Shown here: positions 1-8,135 of the stretch, in pieces
Layout: each line of letters opens with the position of its first letter
How positions within the stretch are numbered: the stretch's first letter is position 1
Assembly (NCBI GenBank): GCA_964595575.1
Contig: CAZQRA010000005.1
Coordinates: 29,626-93,625, forward strand
Source: PALSA-612 sp964595575
GTDB taxonomy: Bacteria; Actinomycetota; Thermoleophilia; Gaiellales; Gaiellaceae
Direction of reading: 5' to 3'
DNA length: 64,000 bases
Translations under genes and position numbers: made by a program
The notes under the pieces: generated by a model
Seen by the model: only the letters and a program-made list of their open reading frames with translations
Told to the model about the DNA's origin: nothing
The model's database searches: none

Positions 1-369
1 CAGCCTCTCGTTGAGCCGGTCGATGGCCACCGCGTACTCGCGGCGGGCAAGCTGCAGCCTCTCCCTCTGCAGGGCGAGCAGGGCGCTCAGCCGCTCGAGC
101 TTCCTGGTCCGGAGCGAGAGCTCCTGCTCGAGCGGGGCCAACCGCGCCGACACGTCGCCCACCTGGGCCTCGAGCGCCCGGATCCGCTGGGCAATGGCGG
201 CGATCTCCGCGCGCAGGGCCTCCTCCCCCGCCCGGGTTCGATCTACCCGCTCCCTGAGCGCGGCGATGCGGGAGTCGACCGCCTGCTTCTTGTCGACGAG
301 GGAGTCGGCAAAAGCAGGAGCGGCCACCACCAGAAGGAGCAAGGTGAAGAGGGCCAGTCTCCTCGCCAT
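1..369 (-). CDS. Secreted coiled-coil protein, N-terminal part (murein hydrolase activator-like), cut by window edge
   Basis: The reading frame opens at an ATG at 369 and runs off the window start, so only 123 residues are visible. Residues 1-21 form a signal peptide (MARRL, then a hydrophobic stretch ending in APAFA). The rest is a heptad-rich coiled coil of E/R/L/A repeats, ending RLQLARREYAVAIDRLNERL. This layout matches the N-terminal coiled coil of CwlO/EnvC-type proteins, whose catalytic NlpC/P60 or M23 domain lies at the C terminus; that domain is outside the window, so the enzyme type is unknown. It lies 33 nt downstream of the ccmI-like gene and is probably cotranscribed with it. Confidence 0.75.
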   Translation of the reverse strand, partial: MARRLALFTLLLLVVAAPAFADSLVDKKQAVDSRIAALRERVDRTRAGEEALRAEIAAIAQRIRALEAQVGDVSARLAPLEQELSLRTRKLERLSALLALQRERLQLARREYAVAIDRLNERL

Positions 370-402
370 CGCCTTGGGTGTTCGCCGAGGGATCGGAAGA
401 TC

Positions 403-744
403 CTAGCGAGGGGCGGGGACGCTCGCCTTCCCCCCGGGCAGAGCGTCCGCCTCGAGCGCCCGTAGCGCCGCCGCCGCCTCCCTCCTCAGGAGGCCGACCA
501 TGGCTCGGTAGTCCTCGTCGGAGATCGTCCCCGCGCGGTGGTCGAGCTCGAGCTCCTTGAGGGCCGCCAGGGCCCGGTCGCGCTGCTCCACGAGCTCCAG
601 ACGCCGCCGCTCGGCCGGGGAGAGGTCGGCCAGGGTGTCGCCCTCGGGCGGAACGTCGGGCTCGCGCAGGAAGGGGAGGGCCACGAAGAGCACCGCCGCC
701 ACGGCCAGGAGGGCGCCGCCCAGGAGGAAGGGCGCGTCGGTCAT
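403..744 (-). CDS. CcmI/CycH-like small membrane protein
   Basis: This 113-residue protein has one hydrophobic N-terminal span (about residues 5-26) followed by a charged helical segment. That segment contains DRALAALKELELDHRAGTISDEDY, written here as positions 60-83, which resembles the helical region after the membrane span in cytochrome c biogenesis protein CcmI. The ATG at 744 overlaps the ccmF stop codon (ATGA), so the two are translationally coupled; the frame could extend upstream to 813 but that would overlap ccmF. CcmI delivers apocytochrome to the CcmF/H ligation complex. The protein is too short to include the TPR domain of proteobacterial CcmI. Confidence 0.7.
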   Translation of the reverse strand: MTDAPFLLGGALLAVAAVLFVALPFLREPDVPPEGDTLADLSPAERRRLELVEQRDRALAALKELELDHRAGTISDEDYRAMVGLLRREAAAALRALEADALPGGKASVPAPR

Positions 745-2735
745 GCCTCGACCAGGGCTCCCGGCTGGAGGTAGCGTTGGGCCAGCCTCCGGGCCTCCCT
801 CCGATCGGGCCACATGGCGAGGAGGGAGCCGGCGACGAAGACCGCTCCCGCCAGCCAGATGAGGCTCACGAGCGGGTTGACGAACGCCTTCAGGTACACG
901 CTGCCGTCGCGGTCGATCTGGTCGACGACGACGTAGAGGTCGTCGCCCGTGAGCCAGTCGGTGCGGATCGCGACCTCGGTGGAGAAGAAGGCCTCTACCG
1001 GGTAGCGGTTCTTCCCCGGCTGGAGGAGGGCTACCTCCTTACCGTCCCTGCTCACCGCGACCTCCGCCCGATCCTCGCGGCGGTTGTCCACCCAGCGGCT
1101 GGTCAGGCCCTGGTACCGGAGCTCGTAGCCGCCCACGGTGAGGGACTGGCCGGGCCTCAGCCTGGCCTCCCCCGCCGACTGGTAGCCGCTCGAGGAAGCG
1201 ACGCCGATGGCCAGGAGCACCACCGCCGCGTGCACGACGTAGCCCCCGTAGCGTCGGCGGTTGCGCGCCACCAGCTCGACCAGAGCCTGGCCCCACCCCC
1301 CTCCGTGGGCGGCCCTCCGAGCCTTGGTGCCCCGCCCCACCTCGAGGACGATGGAGGCGAGCACGAAGGCCGAGAACGTGTAGGCAAGGAGCCCGGGGAG
1401 GTAGGAGCCCGCCCCTAGGGCGACAAGGAGGGCGCCCGTCGCGAGAGCGGCCGCCCCCGGCCAGGCGAGCGCTCGTGCCAGCGACCGCAGGGAGGCCCGC
1501 CGCCAGGCAATGAGGGGTCCCAGCCCCATGAGGAGGAGGAGCGGAAGCCCGAACACGCGCAGGAAGAAGTTGTAGTAGGGCCGACCCACGGTGACGGCCT
1601 CTCCCCGCACCGCCTCCGACACGAGCGGGAACGCGACCCCCCAGAGGATGGTGAGGGTGAGGGCGACGAGGAGCAGGTTGTTGTAGAGGAAGGCCGCCTC
1701 CCGGGAGATGGGCGACTCCAGCCGGGTCCTCGCCCGCAGGAGCGGAAGCCGCCGCAGGATGAGGACGACCGAGAAGACGACGACGAGCACGATGAAGCCG
1801 AAGAACCAGCCTCCGATCGAGCTCTGGGTGAACGAGTGGATCGAGCTGACGACGCCGGAGCGGGTGAGGAAGGTGCCGAACAGAGACAGCGCGAAGGCCA
1901 GGGCTACAAGCGAGACGTTCCACACCTTGAGCATGCCCTTCTTCTCCTGCACCATCACCGAGTGGAGGTAGGCGGTGGTCGCCAGCCACGGCATGAGGGC
2001 GGCGTTCTCCACAGGATCCCAGCCGTAGTAGCCGCCCCAGCCGATCTCCTCGTAGGCCCACTTGGCTCCCAAGAGCTGGCCGACCCCGAGGAAGGCCCAG
2101 GCGGCAAGCGTCCATCGGCGAGTGAGGACGATCCACAGCTCGTCCCGGCGCCCAGCCATGAGCGCCCCCATGGCGAAGGCGAAGGGCACCGTCAGCCCCA
2201 CGAACCCCAGGTAGAGGAAGGGAGGATGGGCCGCCATGTAGGGGTTCTGGAGGCTGGGGTTGAGACCTCTTCCCTCGAGGGGAGCAGGCTGGGTGACGAA
2301 GGGGCTGGCCACGGCGACGAGGAGGAGCGAGAAGAACACCTGCACGGAAGCGAGCACCGGTACCGTCCAAGCCACGACGTCCTGGTACCGGCGGCGGGTA
2401 TGGAGCACGGCCAGCGCTGAGTACCCGCTGAGGACAAGCAGCCAGAAGAGGAGCGACCCTTCCTGCCCTCCCCAGAAGGCCGGCAACGTGTACTGGAAGG
2501 GAAGCTTGGTACTCGTGTAGGCGGCCACGTAGGCGTTGGAGAAGTCGCGGCCGAGGAGCGCTGCCACCAGGACGCCGGAGGCAGCCAGCGCGGCCAGGAA
2601 GGAGGCGATCAGGGCGTTCTGGGCCGACGCCGAGAGCCGCCGGCGGCGGGAGCGGGCGGCAAGGGCGCCGGCAACGAGGGCGTAAGCCGAGAGGCCCAGG
2701 CAGACGACGAGAGCGGCTCTGCCGAGCTCGGCCAC
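741..2735 (-). CDS. ccmF: Cytochrome c heme lyase CcmF
   Basis: A 664-residue polytopic membrane protein of the CcmF/CcmC/NrfE heme-handling family. The tryptophan-rich WWD signature WGGYYGWDPVENAALMPW is at residues 233-250, with the conserved LNPSLQNPYMAAHPP segment at about 158-172. A periplasmic domain lies near the C terminus (about 520-620) before a final membrane span. It would catalyse thioether bond formation between heme and CXXCH cysteines of exported apocytochromes. It follows ccmE by 18 nt and overlaps the ccmI-like gene by 4 nt. Most high-GC actinobacteria use the ResB/ResC system instead, so this is a lineage marker. Confidence 0.95.
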   Translation of the reverse strand: MAELGRAALVVCLGLSAYALVAGALAARSRRRRLSASAQNALIASFLAALAASGVLVAALLGRDFSNAYVAAYTSTKLPFQYTLPAFWGGQEGSLLFWLLVLSGYSALAVLHTRRRYQDVVAWTVPVLASVQVFFSLLLVAVASPFVTQPAPLEGRGLNPSLQNPYMAAHPPFLYLGFVGLTVPFAFAMGALMAGRRDELWIVLTRRWTLAAWAFLGVGQLLGAKWAYEEIGWGGYYGWDPVENAALMPWLATTAYLHSVMVQEKKGMLKVWNVSLVALAFALSLFGTFLTRSGVVSSIHSFTQSSIGGWFFGFIVLVVVFSVVLILRRLPLLRARTRLESPISREAAFLYNNLLLVALTLTILWGVAFPLVSEAVRGEAVTVGRPYYNFFLRVFGLPLLLLMGLGPLIAWRRASLRSLARALAWPGAAALATGALLVALGAGSYLPGLLAYTFSAFVLASIVLEVGRGTKARRAAHGGGWGQALVELVARNRRRYGGYVVHAAVVLLAIGVASSSGYQSAGEARLRPGQSLTVGGYELRYQGLTSRWVDNRREDRAEVAVSRDGKEVALLQPGKNRYPVEAFFSTEVAIRTDWLTGDDLYVVVDQIDRDGSVYLKAFVNPLVSLIWLAGAVFVAGSLLAMWPDRREARRLAQRYLQPGALVEA

Positions 2736-2753
2736 GTCCCGGGTCCGCGGCGC

Positions 2754-3158
2754 CTAGCCGCGGGCGCCCGGCGGCGCCGGACGGTACTTCGAGGGGCACT
2801 TGGTGATCATGGAGCCCGGCTCGGCCACGAACACGCCGCCCCGGAGCCGCCCCTCGATCACGATGTGCCGGCCGGCCCGGAACAGGTCGGGCACCGTGCC
2901 CGTGTACAGGACCGGCACCGAAGCGGAGCCCTGGATGTCGCGAAGGCGGAAGCGGAGGCCGCCGGCGTGGGCGTCGCCGCGTACCGGCCCCACCACCTTC
3001 CCGGTCAGTCGCACCGAGCCGGTGCGCCCGCGCAGCTCGCCTGGCTGGAGCTGGGGGATCCCGCCCCCGGCCAGCGAGGTGTACAGGAGGAAGACGGCAA
3101 GCGCGGCCGCGACGCCGAGCGCCACCACCAACCGCGCCGGGCTGCGCGAGCGGGCCAC
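2754..3158 (-). CDS. ccmE: Heme chaperone CcmE, CXXXY variant
   Basis: A 134-residue CcmE: N-terminal membrane anchor (residues 9-30), then an OB-fold beta domain ending in SMITKCPSKYRP. In the usual family the heme-linking motif is HXXXY. Here the position is Cys121 with Tyr125 (CPSKY), the CXXXY type known from archaea and some Desulfovibrio ('system I*'). CcmE takes heme from CcmC/CcmAB and passes it to CcmF, encoded next. A GTG start at 3158 sits 8 nt after a TACAAT -10 box, so this is probably the first, leaderless gene of ccmEF-ccmI. No ccmABCD genes are visible in the window. Confidence 0.92.
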   Translation of the reverse strand: MARSRSPARLVVALGVAAALAVFLLYTSLAGGGIPQLQPGELRGRTGSVRLTGKVVGPVRGDAHAGGLRFRLRDIQGSASVPVLYTGTVPDLFRAGRHIVIEGRLRGGVFVAEPGSMITKCPSKYRPAPPGARG

Positions 3159-3166
3159 AGGGCTTG

Positions 3167-3172
3167 ATTGTA
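3167..3172 (-). promoter_or_regulatory. -10 box TACAAT for ccmE
   Basis: A near-consensus sigma-A-type hexamer lies 8 nt before the GTG of ccmE. The predicted transcription start falls about 1-2 nt before the start codon, so the mRNA would be essentially leaderless. Confidence 0.6.
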
Positions 3173-3197
3173 GACCTCTTCGGCCGGGCCGGCGCGC

Positions 3198-3440
3198 TCA
3201 GCTCCCGGGGGCCCTCGTGGAGCCGCGGGTGGGCACCCGGTAGCCGTGCTCGACGCAGAGCGCGCCGGGCGACTCCTCGGTGAGAGCGTCGCAGTAGCCC
3301 TTGCCGTAGGCAGCGCGGATGAAGGCCGCCACGACTTCCAGGCTCCACTCGCCGATCTCGTCGGCCTCCCGCCACAGGTCGGCCAGGCGCAGGTCGATGT
3401 CGAGCTCGAGGAGGTCGAGGCGCGTGGGGCGTGCGGCCAT
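3198..3440 (-). CDS. Conserved-looking 80-residue protein of unknown function
   Basis: I do not recognise a family. The product is soluble, acidic at the start and mostly helical (LDLLELDIDLRLADLWREAD), with two cysteines (CDALT, CVEHG) and a basic, proline/glycine-rich tail. The ATG at 3440 is 7 nt downstream of a TAGGGT -10 box, and codon use is like the neighbours, which supports a real gene. It is divergent from the TIM-barrel gene at 3515 and 39 nt upstream of ccmE. Confidence 0.6.
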   Translation of the reverse strand: MAARPTRLDLLELDIDLRLADLWREADEIGEWSLEVVAAFIRAAYGKGYCDALTEESPGALCVEHGYRVPTRGSTRAPGS

Positions 3441-3447
3441 GTTTTCT

Positions 3448-3453
3448 ACCCTA
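3448..3453 (-). promoter_or_regulatory. -10 box TAGGGT for the 80-residue protein
   Basis: TAGGGT ends 7 nt before the ATG at 3440, consistent with a leaderless start. It lies in the 74-bp divergent spacer shared with the gene at 3515. Confidence 0.45.
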
Positions 3454-3500
3454 GAGAGGGCATCGGACGGATCGGCATGGACCCCCTCCCGCCGCTGCGC

Positions 3501-3506
3501 TACCGT
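3501..3506 (+). promoter_or_regulatory. -10 box TACCGT for the TIM-barrel gene
   Basis: TACCGT ends 8 nt before the ATG at 3515; the predicted transcription start lies within 2 nt of the start codon. Confidence 0.45.
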
Positions 3507-3514
3507 GAGCCGCC

Positions 3515-4438
3515 ATGGCAGCGATCCGCTTCGGCCCAGCGAGGGTGCCCGCCCGCGACAGCCCGGAGCGGGCCGTCTCCCTGCTCAGGGAAGCGGGCTA
3601 CACCGCCTGCGAGATCGACTTCGAGGGGAAGTTCTGGATGGACTGGGAGTTTGCCCGCCGGCTGGGGGCGGTGGCGCGGCGGGCGGGGATCGTCCTGTCC
3701 GTGCACGCGCCCATCGCCGGCTTCCTGGGGCACGCCGAGCGGGGCAAGAAGCTCAACATGGCGGTGGGCATGCTCGACCACTCGGCCGGCATCGCCAAGG
3801 CCTGCGGAGCCGAGCTGGTCGTCTTCCACCCCGGCTTTCTCCTGGGCAGGACGCGGGAGCAGGCCCTGGACGCCGTGGTCGAGCAGCTCGGCGAGCTGCG
3901 GGCGCGCCTGGAGGGCAAGGGGCGAGCGGTCGCCTTTGGCTGCGAGGTGATGGGCAGGGCGCGCGAGCTGGGTAGCCTCGAGGACGTGCTGGAGATCTCG
4001 AGGCGCACGGGCTGGGTACGACCGGTGCTCGATTTCGCCCACATGCACGCGACCAGCGACGGGGCCTTCACCGACGTGGAGGCCTTCGCCTCCGCTCTCG
4101 CCGCCGTCGATCGGGTGCTTGACCCCGGGGCGCCCTTCCACATCCACTTCTCCGACATCGCCTACGCCAACCGGAACGAGACGAAGCACCTGCCCTACGG
4201 GGAGGGCACGCTGCGCGCCGAGCCGCTGGGTCAGGCGCTCGCCCGGTTCGAGCGGCCGGCCACGGTCATCGGAGAGTCCCCCGATCCCGAGTCCAACCAG
4301 GCCATCTGGCAGGCGCTGCAGGCCGGGGTGCGGCAAGCCGGGGTCCCTTCCCGGCCAGGCGCCGACTCCCCCCGACCTGACCAGCACCTGAGCCCAGCCG
4401 GCGCTTGCGCCGCTACGCGGTGCGGCGGGCCTGCGTAG
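3515..4438 (+). CDS. TIM-barrel protein, endonuclease IV / sugar-phosphate-isomerase-like
   Basis: 307 residues resembling the AP-endonuclease family 2 (Nfo/xylose-isomerase-like) barrel. Candidate metal ligands occur in the expected order: SVHAP and FHPGF histidines, Glu in FGCEVMG, Asp/His in VLDFAHMHA, His in HIHFSD, a DRH-like position in RNETKHLPYGEGTL, and a late Glu in VIGESPDPESN. The family includes the DNA-repair enzyme endonuclease IV but also sugar isomerases/epimerases, so the substrate is uncertain. The last ~35 codons are unlike the family and coincide with a nested inverted repeat; they may be read-through into structured DNA. A phosphomannomutase gene follows in the same direction after 77 nt. 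Confidence 0.75.
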   Translation: MAAIRFGPARVPARDSPERAVSLLREAGYTACEIDFEGKFWMDWEFARRLGAVARRAGIVLSVHAPIAGFLGHAERGKKLNMAVGMLDHSAGIAKACGAELVVFHPGFLLGRTREQALDAVVEQLGELRARLEGKGRAVAFGCEVMGRARELGSLEDVLEISRRTGWVRPVLDFAHMHATSDGAFTDVEAFASALAAVDRVLDPGAPFHIHFSDIAYANRNETKHLPYGEGTLRAEPLGQALARFERPATVIGESPDPESNQAIWQALQAGVRQAGVPSRPGADSPRPDQHLSPAGACAATRCGGPA

Positions 4439-4450
4439 GGCTCCGGCTGG
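4394..4450 (+). repeat. Nested inverted repeat over the 3' end of the TIM-barrel gene (possible terminator)
   Basis: Outer arms CCAGCCGG (4394-4401) and CCGGCTGG (4443-4450) enclose inner arms CTACGC (4413-4418) and GCGTAG (4433-4438). The annotated TAG stop is part of the inner arm. It could be a rho-independent-like terminator without a U-tract; the function is inferred. Confidence 0.4.
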
Positions 4451-4503
4451 AGTCTCGGGCGGATCGCCCGCTCGCTCCTCGGGCACGCCCCTTCCGTCTT
4501 CCC

Positions 4504-4509
4504 TAGCAT
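4504..4509 (+). promoter_or_regulatory. -10 box TAGCAT for phosphomannomutase
   Basis: TAGCAT ends 6 nt before the GTG at 4516, fitting a leaderless transcript that begins at the start codon. Confidence 0.45.
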
Positions 4510-4515
4510 CAGGGC

Positions 4516-5877
4516 GTGCTCGATCCCAAGGCGTTCAAGGCCTACGACGTGCGGGGCATCTACCCCACCGAGCTCGACGAGGAGGGCGCCTACGCGGTGG
4601 CGCGCGCCTACGTCGAGCACTTCGAGCCGCGGCGGATCGCCATCGGCAGGGACATGCGGCTCTCCTCGCCCACCATGGCCCAGGCAGCGGCGCGGGGGGC
4701 GACGGAGGCGGGGGCAGACGTCGTCGACGTGGGCATGGTCGGTACCGAGATGATCTACTTCGCGGTGGGGGCCCTCGGCCTGGACGGCGGGATCGCCGTC
4801 ACCGCCTCCCACAACCCCAAGGAGTACACGGGCATGAAGATCGTCCGGCGCGGCGCGCTCCCCGTCGGCGGCGACTCCGGCCTGCGGGAGGTGCGCGACC
4901 GGGCCCTGGCCATCGCGGCCACGTCCGAGGGACTGTCCCTGGGACAAGGCCGCGAGGGAGAGGTGGTCGAATACGACATCTGGCCGGCCTACGTCGAGCG
5001 CGTCCTCTCCTTCGTGGACGTGGCCGCGATCCGGCCGCTCAAGGTCGTGATCGACGCCGCCAACGGCATGGCTGGGCGGATCTTGCCCCCTGTGCTCGAG
5101 CGCCTACCGGTCGAGACGGTCAGGTGCTTCTTCGAGCCGGACGGCTCGTTCCCCAACCACGAGCCGAACCCGCTTCTGCCCCAAAACCGTGAGTTCATCG
5201 TGTCAAAGACACTCCAGGAGCGGGCCGACTTCGGGGTCGCCTTCGACGGGGACGCCGACCGCTGCTTCTTCGTGGACGACGCGGGCGAGTTCGTGCCCGG
5301 GGACTTCGCCACCGCCCTCTTCGCCCAGCTCATCCTGGAGCGGGAGCCGGGGGCGAAGATCATCTACGACGTGCGGGCGAGCTGGGCCGTCCCCGAGACG
5401 ATCGAGCGGGCAGGGGGCATCCCCCTCGTCTCCCGCGTCGGCCACGCCTTCATCAAGCACCGGATGCGGGCAGAGGGGGCAGCGTTCGCGGGCGAGGTCT
5501 CCGGCCACTACTACTTCCGCGACTTCTTCCAGGCCGACTCCGGCATCATCCCCTTCCTCCTCATGCTCGAGCTCCTCTCCCGGCGGGGAGAGAGGCTGTC
5601 GGCCGTGCTCCGCCCCTTCCGGGAGCGCTACTTCATCACCGGCGAGATCAACGTCCAGGTCGCCGACCAGGCCTTGAAGATCCAGGAGCTCAAGGAGCGC
5701 TTCGGGAGAGAGGGACGCGTGTCCCACCTGGACGGGATCTCCGTGGAGACGAGGGACTGGAAACTCAACGTACGGCCCTCCAACACCGAGCCCTTGCTGC
5801 GCCTCAACCTCGAGGCCCGCTCGCGGGAGCTGATGGAGCGAAAGCGGGACGAGGTCCTGGCCGTGCTTCGCTCGTAG
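4516..5877 (+). CDS. manB: Phosphomannomutase/phosphoglucomutase
   Basis: 453 residues of the alpha-D-phosphohexomutase family. The phosphoserine loop TASHNPKEYTGMK is near residue 95, the Mg-binding DGDADRC loop near 245, the sugar-specificity GEVSGHYYF segment near 327, and the phosphate-binding RPSNTEP near 425. The GEVSGH form is typical of PMM/PGM enzymes such as AlgC/ManB. It interconverts mannose-6-P and mannose-1-P, feeding GDP-mannose for glycans and, by inference, mannosylated phosphatidylinositols. The start is GTG. It is convergent with ccdA, with a hairpin between them. Confidence 0.92.
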   Translation: MLDPKAFKAYDVRGIYPTELDEEGAYAVARAYVEHFEPRRIAIGRDMRLSSPTMAQAAARGATEAGADVVDVGMVGTEMIYFAVGALGLDGGIAVTASHNPKEYTGMKIVRRGALPVGGDSGLREVRDRALAIAATSEGLSLGQGREGEVVEYDIWPAYVERVLSFVDVAAIRPLKVVIDAANGMAGRILPPVLERLPVETVRCFFEPDGSFPNHEPNPLLPQNREFIVSKTLQERADFGVAFDGDADRCFFVDDAGEFVPGDFATALFAQLILEREPGAKIIYDVRASWAVPETIERAGGIPLVSRVGHAFIKHRMRAEGAAFAGEVSGHYYFRDFFQADSGIIPFLLMLELLSRRGERLSAVLRPFRERYFITGEINVQVADQALKIQELKERFGREGRVSHLDGISVETRDWKLNVRPSNTEPLLRLNLEARSRELMERKRDEVLAVLRS

Positions 5878-5898
5878 GCGCTCCTTGCCTCGCTCCCG

Positions 5899-5924
5899 GG
5901 GGCGAGGGGCTCCGGCCTCGCCCC
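5899..5924. terminator. Bidirectional hairpin between manB and ccdA
   Basis: Nine-bp perfect arms GGGGCGAGG (5899-5907) and CCTCGCCCC (5916-5924) with an 8-nt loop sit in the 52-bp space between two convergent genes. There is no U-tract on either strand, so termination is inferred from position and symmetry. Confidence 0.55.
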
Positions 5925-5929
5925 GCCGG

Positions 5930-6640
5930 CTACAGCTCGCCCAGGCCCACCGCCTCCAGAGCCCGGTTCACGAGCACGCGCAGCCACCAGTCGCGGTGGA
6001 AGAAGAGGAGAAGGCCGAGGGCGACGAGGGTCGCTCCGCTCGCCCCCCGGATCCAGGCGTAGTGGTCGCGCAGCCAGCGGAGGGCCCCCATAGCCCGGGC
6101 GAAGGCTACTCCGGCGACGAGGAAGGCGGAAGCGATGCCGGCCGAGTAGGCGACAAGGAGGATAGAGCCCCGGACGACGGTGCTCGTGTCCGAGGCGAGC
6201 ACGAGCACCGAGGCGAGCACGGTACCGATGCAGGGAGCGGCGCACACGGCGAAGGCTGCTCCCAGGAGGGCAGCCGAGCCGCTCCGTCGAGCGCCCTCCA
6301 AGAGTCCCGGCGCCACCACCCGCTCCGGCCAAGGAAGAAGGCCCAGGAAGACGAGGCCCAAGACGACGAGCACGAACCCGGCTAGCTCGGCCCGCCGATT
6401 GGCATCGATGGTGCCGCCGATGGCCGCCGCCCCGGCCCCCAAGGCGACGAAGACGGCCGTGAAGCCGAGCACGAAGGGGATGCTGGCGAGGACGACGCGT
6501 CTCGCCACCCCGCGCTCCCCCAGCCTTCCTGCCTCCACCGCCGATACCGTCGACAGGTAGCCGGGAAGGAGGGGAAGGACGCAAGGCGTGGCCACGGACA
6601 CGAGGCCGGCCAGGAAGGCGATGGGGATCCTCTCGGCCAT
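5930..6640 (-). CDS. ccdA: Thiol:disulfide interchange membrane protein CcdA
   Basis: 236 residues with about six membrane spans, from the CcdA/DsbD transmembrane family. The two redox cysteine sites are visible in TPCVLPLLPGY (near residue 18) and CAAPCIGTVL (near residue 126). It moves electrons from cytoplasmic thioredoxin across the membrane to keep apocytochrome CXXCH cysteines reduced. Its ATG at 6640 overlaps the ccmH stop by one base (TGATG), so it is translationally coupled to ccmH. No thioredoxin-like ResA/CcmG gene is present here. Confidence 0.9.
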   Translation of the reverse strand: MAERIPIAFLAGLVSVATPCVLPLLPGYLSTVSAVEAGRLGERGVARRVVLASIPFVLGFTAVFVALGAGAAAIGGTIDANRRAELAGFVLVVLGLVFLGLLPWPERVVAPGLLEGARRSGSAALLGAAFAVCAAPCIGTVLASVLVLASDTSTVVRGSILLVAYSAGIASAFLVAGVAFARAMGALRWLRDHYAWIRGASGATLVALGLLLFFHRDWWLRVLVNRALEAVGLGEL

Positions 6641-7125
6641 CAGGCCTCGAGCCGCTCCAGGGCCTCCTCGACGCGGCGCTCGAGCTCGGCATCGATCGGC
6701 TCCCCCTCCGGCCCCGGGCTCTCCCCGCGACCCCGGCTCCAGCGTCGGGCGAGGACGGCCAGGGTAAGGCCTGCGACCACCGCCCCGGCCGGGGGAAGCA
6801 CCCAGACGAGCAGGTTGAAGCCCGAGGCGGGAGGCGAGGCGAGCACCTGGTCTCCGAACTGGGCCACGAGCTTGCGCTTGATCTCGCTCTTCGTGTCCCC
6901 GGCGGCGATCCGGGCCCGAATGAACTGGCGCATCCGCTCGGCGATGGGGGCGGAGGACTGGTCGAGCGTGGTGCGACAGGTAGGACACATGACCTCGCTC
7001 TCCAGCTCGGCCAGGGTCGGCCGCTCCTCGCCGGCCGCGGCTGGGCCGGCGGCGAGGAGGAGGGCGGCGAGCCCGCCGGCGACCACGGCCGCCACCTTCC
7101 GCCCTGGGAGCGGGCGCCCGGCCAT
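6640..7125 (-). CDS. ccmH: Cytochrome c maturation thiol-reductase CcmH
   Basis: 161 residues: N-terminal signal/anchor (about 10-32), then a short helical domain with the redox pair Cys47/Cys50 in EVMCPTCRTTLDQS, then a membrane span (about 105-127) and an acidic cytoplasmic tail. Proteobacterial CcmH has LRCXXCQ; the MCPTC form fits CcmH relatives outside proteobacteria. It would reduce apocytochrome disulfides before ligation by CcmF. The ATG at 7125 overlaps the upstream L,D-transpeptidase stop by one base, preferred over far-upstream starts inside that gene. Confidence 0.9.
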   Translation of the reverse strand: MAGRPLPGRKVAAVVAGGLAALLLAAGPAAAGEERPTLAELESEVMCPTCRTTLDQSSAPIAERMRQFIRARIAAGDTKSEIKRKLVAQFGDQVLASPPASGFNLLVWVLPPAGAVVAGLTLAVLARRWSRGRGESPGPEGEPIDAELERRVEEALERLEA

Positions 7126-8135
7126 CACCGGGGAACGATGAAGACGGGCGTCCCCACCTCGACCCGCTCGAACAGCCACTCGGCCGAGGGGATGGCCATG
7201 CGGATGCACCCGTGCGAGGCCGAGTAGCCGAGGGAGGCGGCGTCGGGCGTGCCGTGGATGCCGACGGCAGGCACGCTCAACCCCATCCAACGGGTACCCA
7301 GGGGATTCCCCGGACCCGGCGGGATCGGCTTCAGGCCCCGCGCCCAGGGGGAGGGAGGGGGATACCACCAGGGATCCCGCCACTTGACCACGATCCGGAA
7401 CCTGCCGAGCGGCGTGGGATACTGGGGCTGGCCGGTGGCGACCCGGAACACGCGGGCCAGTCGCTCTCCCTCGTAGTAGTAGAGGCGCTTCGACTCCCTC
7501 CGGATGACGATCACAGGGCCGATCTCGTCCCGGGTTACCTGGGGCAGGACGGCGCGCACGGGTAGCTCGACAGGGCCGCGCCTGTCCTGGCGCAGCGCCC
7601 GCACGATGGCGGCCGCCGCGGCCTCCCGGTCGAGACGCGCCCCTTCCCGCCCGCCCACCACCCGCGGCTCTAGACCGCGAAGGACGACCCGGGCCTCGAC
7701 GGGCGGCCGGTCGACCCGGCGGGCGAGCTTGGCGACGAGAGCCCGCACGGGCCTGCCTCGAACCGCCACGGTCAGCGACACCCGCGATCCCGGGGCGGCC
7801 CAGAGGGCCCGGGCCACGGCTCCTCGCACGTACGCCGTCGCCCCCAGCCGGCGGGGAGAGACCTCGACCAGGCGGCCTTGGACGTCGAGGACGAGCGGCG
7901 CCGAGAAGGCCAGGCGCACGTAGCGGACGGCCTCCCCCGGCGTCATCCCGCCTACGTCGACGCTGCCGATCCGCACCCGGTCGGGCACCAGCGACCCTCC
8001 TCGGCCCTCGACCGGCCTGGGGACAGGCAGGAGCTCCGGGCTCGCTCCCGACGCGGGTACAGCCGGGGCCGAGGCCGTCGCAAGGCCTGCCAGGCCGGCG
8101 ATCGCCACGAGACCTGCCCCAGCGAGCCGCCTCAC
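7125..8135 (-). CDS. L,D-transpeptidase (YkuD) with N-terminal peptidoglycan-binding-like domain
   Basis: 336 residues with an N-terminal signal peptide, a central VanW/PG_binding_4-like region (about 60-190) and a C-terminal YkuD catalytic domain. The active-site motif YSASHGCIRM carries the nucleophile Cys310, with the partner His in VGIHGTPD. It would form 3-3 cross-links in peptidoglycan outside the membrane. The GTG start at 8135 overlaps the GDPD stop (GTGA). Its place upstream of ccmH/ccdA, which manage extracytoplasmic thiols, may help keep the catalytic cysteine reduced; that link is inference. Confidence 0.9.
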   Translation of the reverse strand: MRRLAGAGLVAIAGLAGLATASAPAVPASGASPELLPVPRPVEGRGGSLVPDRVRIGSVDVGGMTPGEAVRYVRLAFSAPLVLDVQGRLVEVSPRRLGATAYVRGAVARALWAAPGSRVSLTVAVRGRPVRALVAKLARRVDRPPVEARVVLRGLEPRVVGGREGARLDREAAAAAIVRALRQDRRGPVELPVRAVLPQVTRDEIGPVIVIRRESKRLYYYEGERLARVFRVATGQPQYPTPLGRFRIVVKWRDPWWYPPPSPWARGLKPIPPGPGNPLGTRWMGLSVPAVGIHGTPDAASLGYSASHGCIRMAIPSAEWLFERVEVGTPVFIVPR

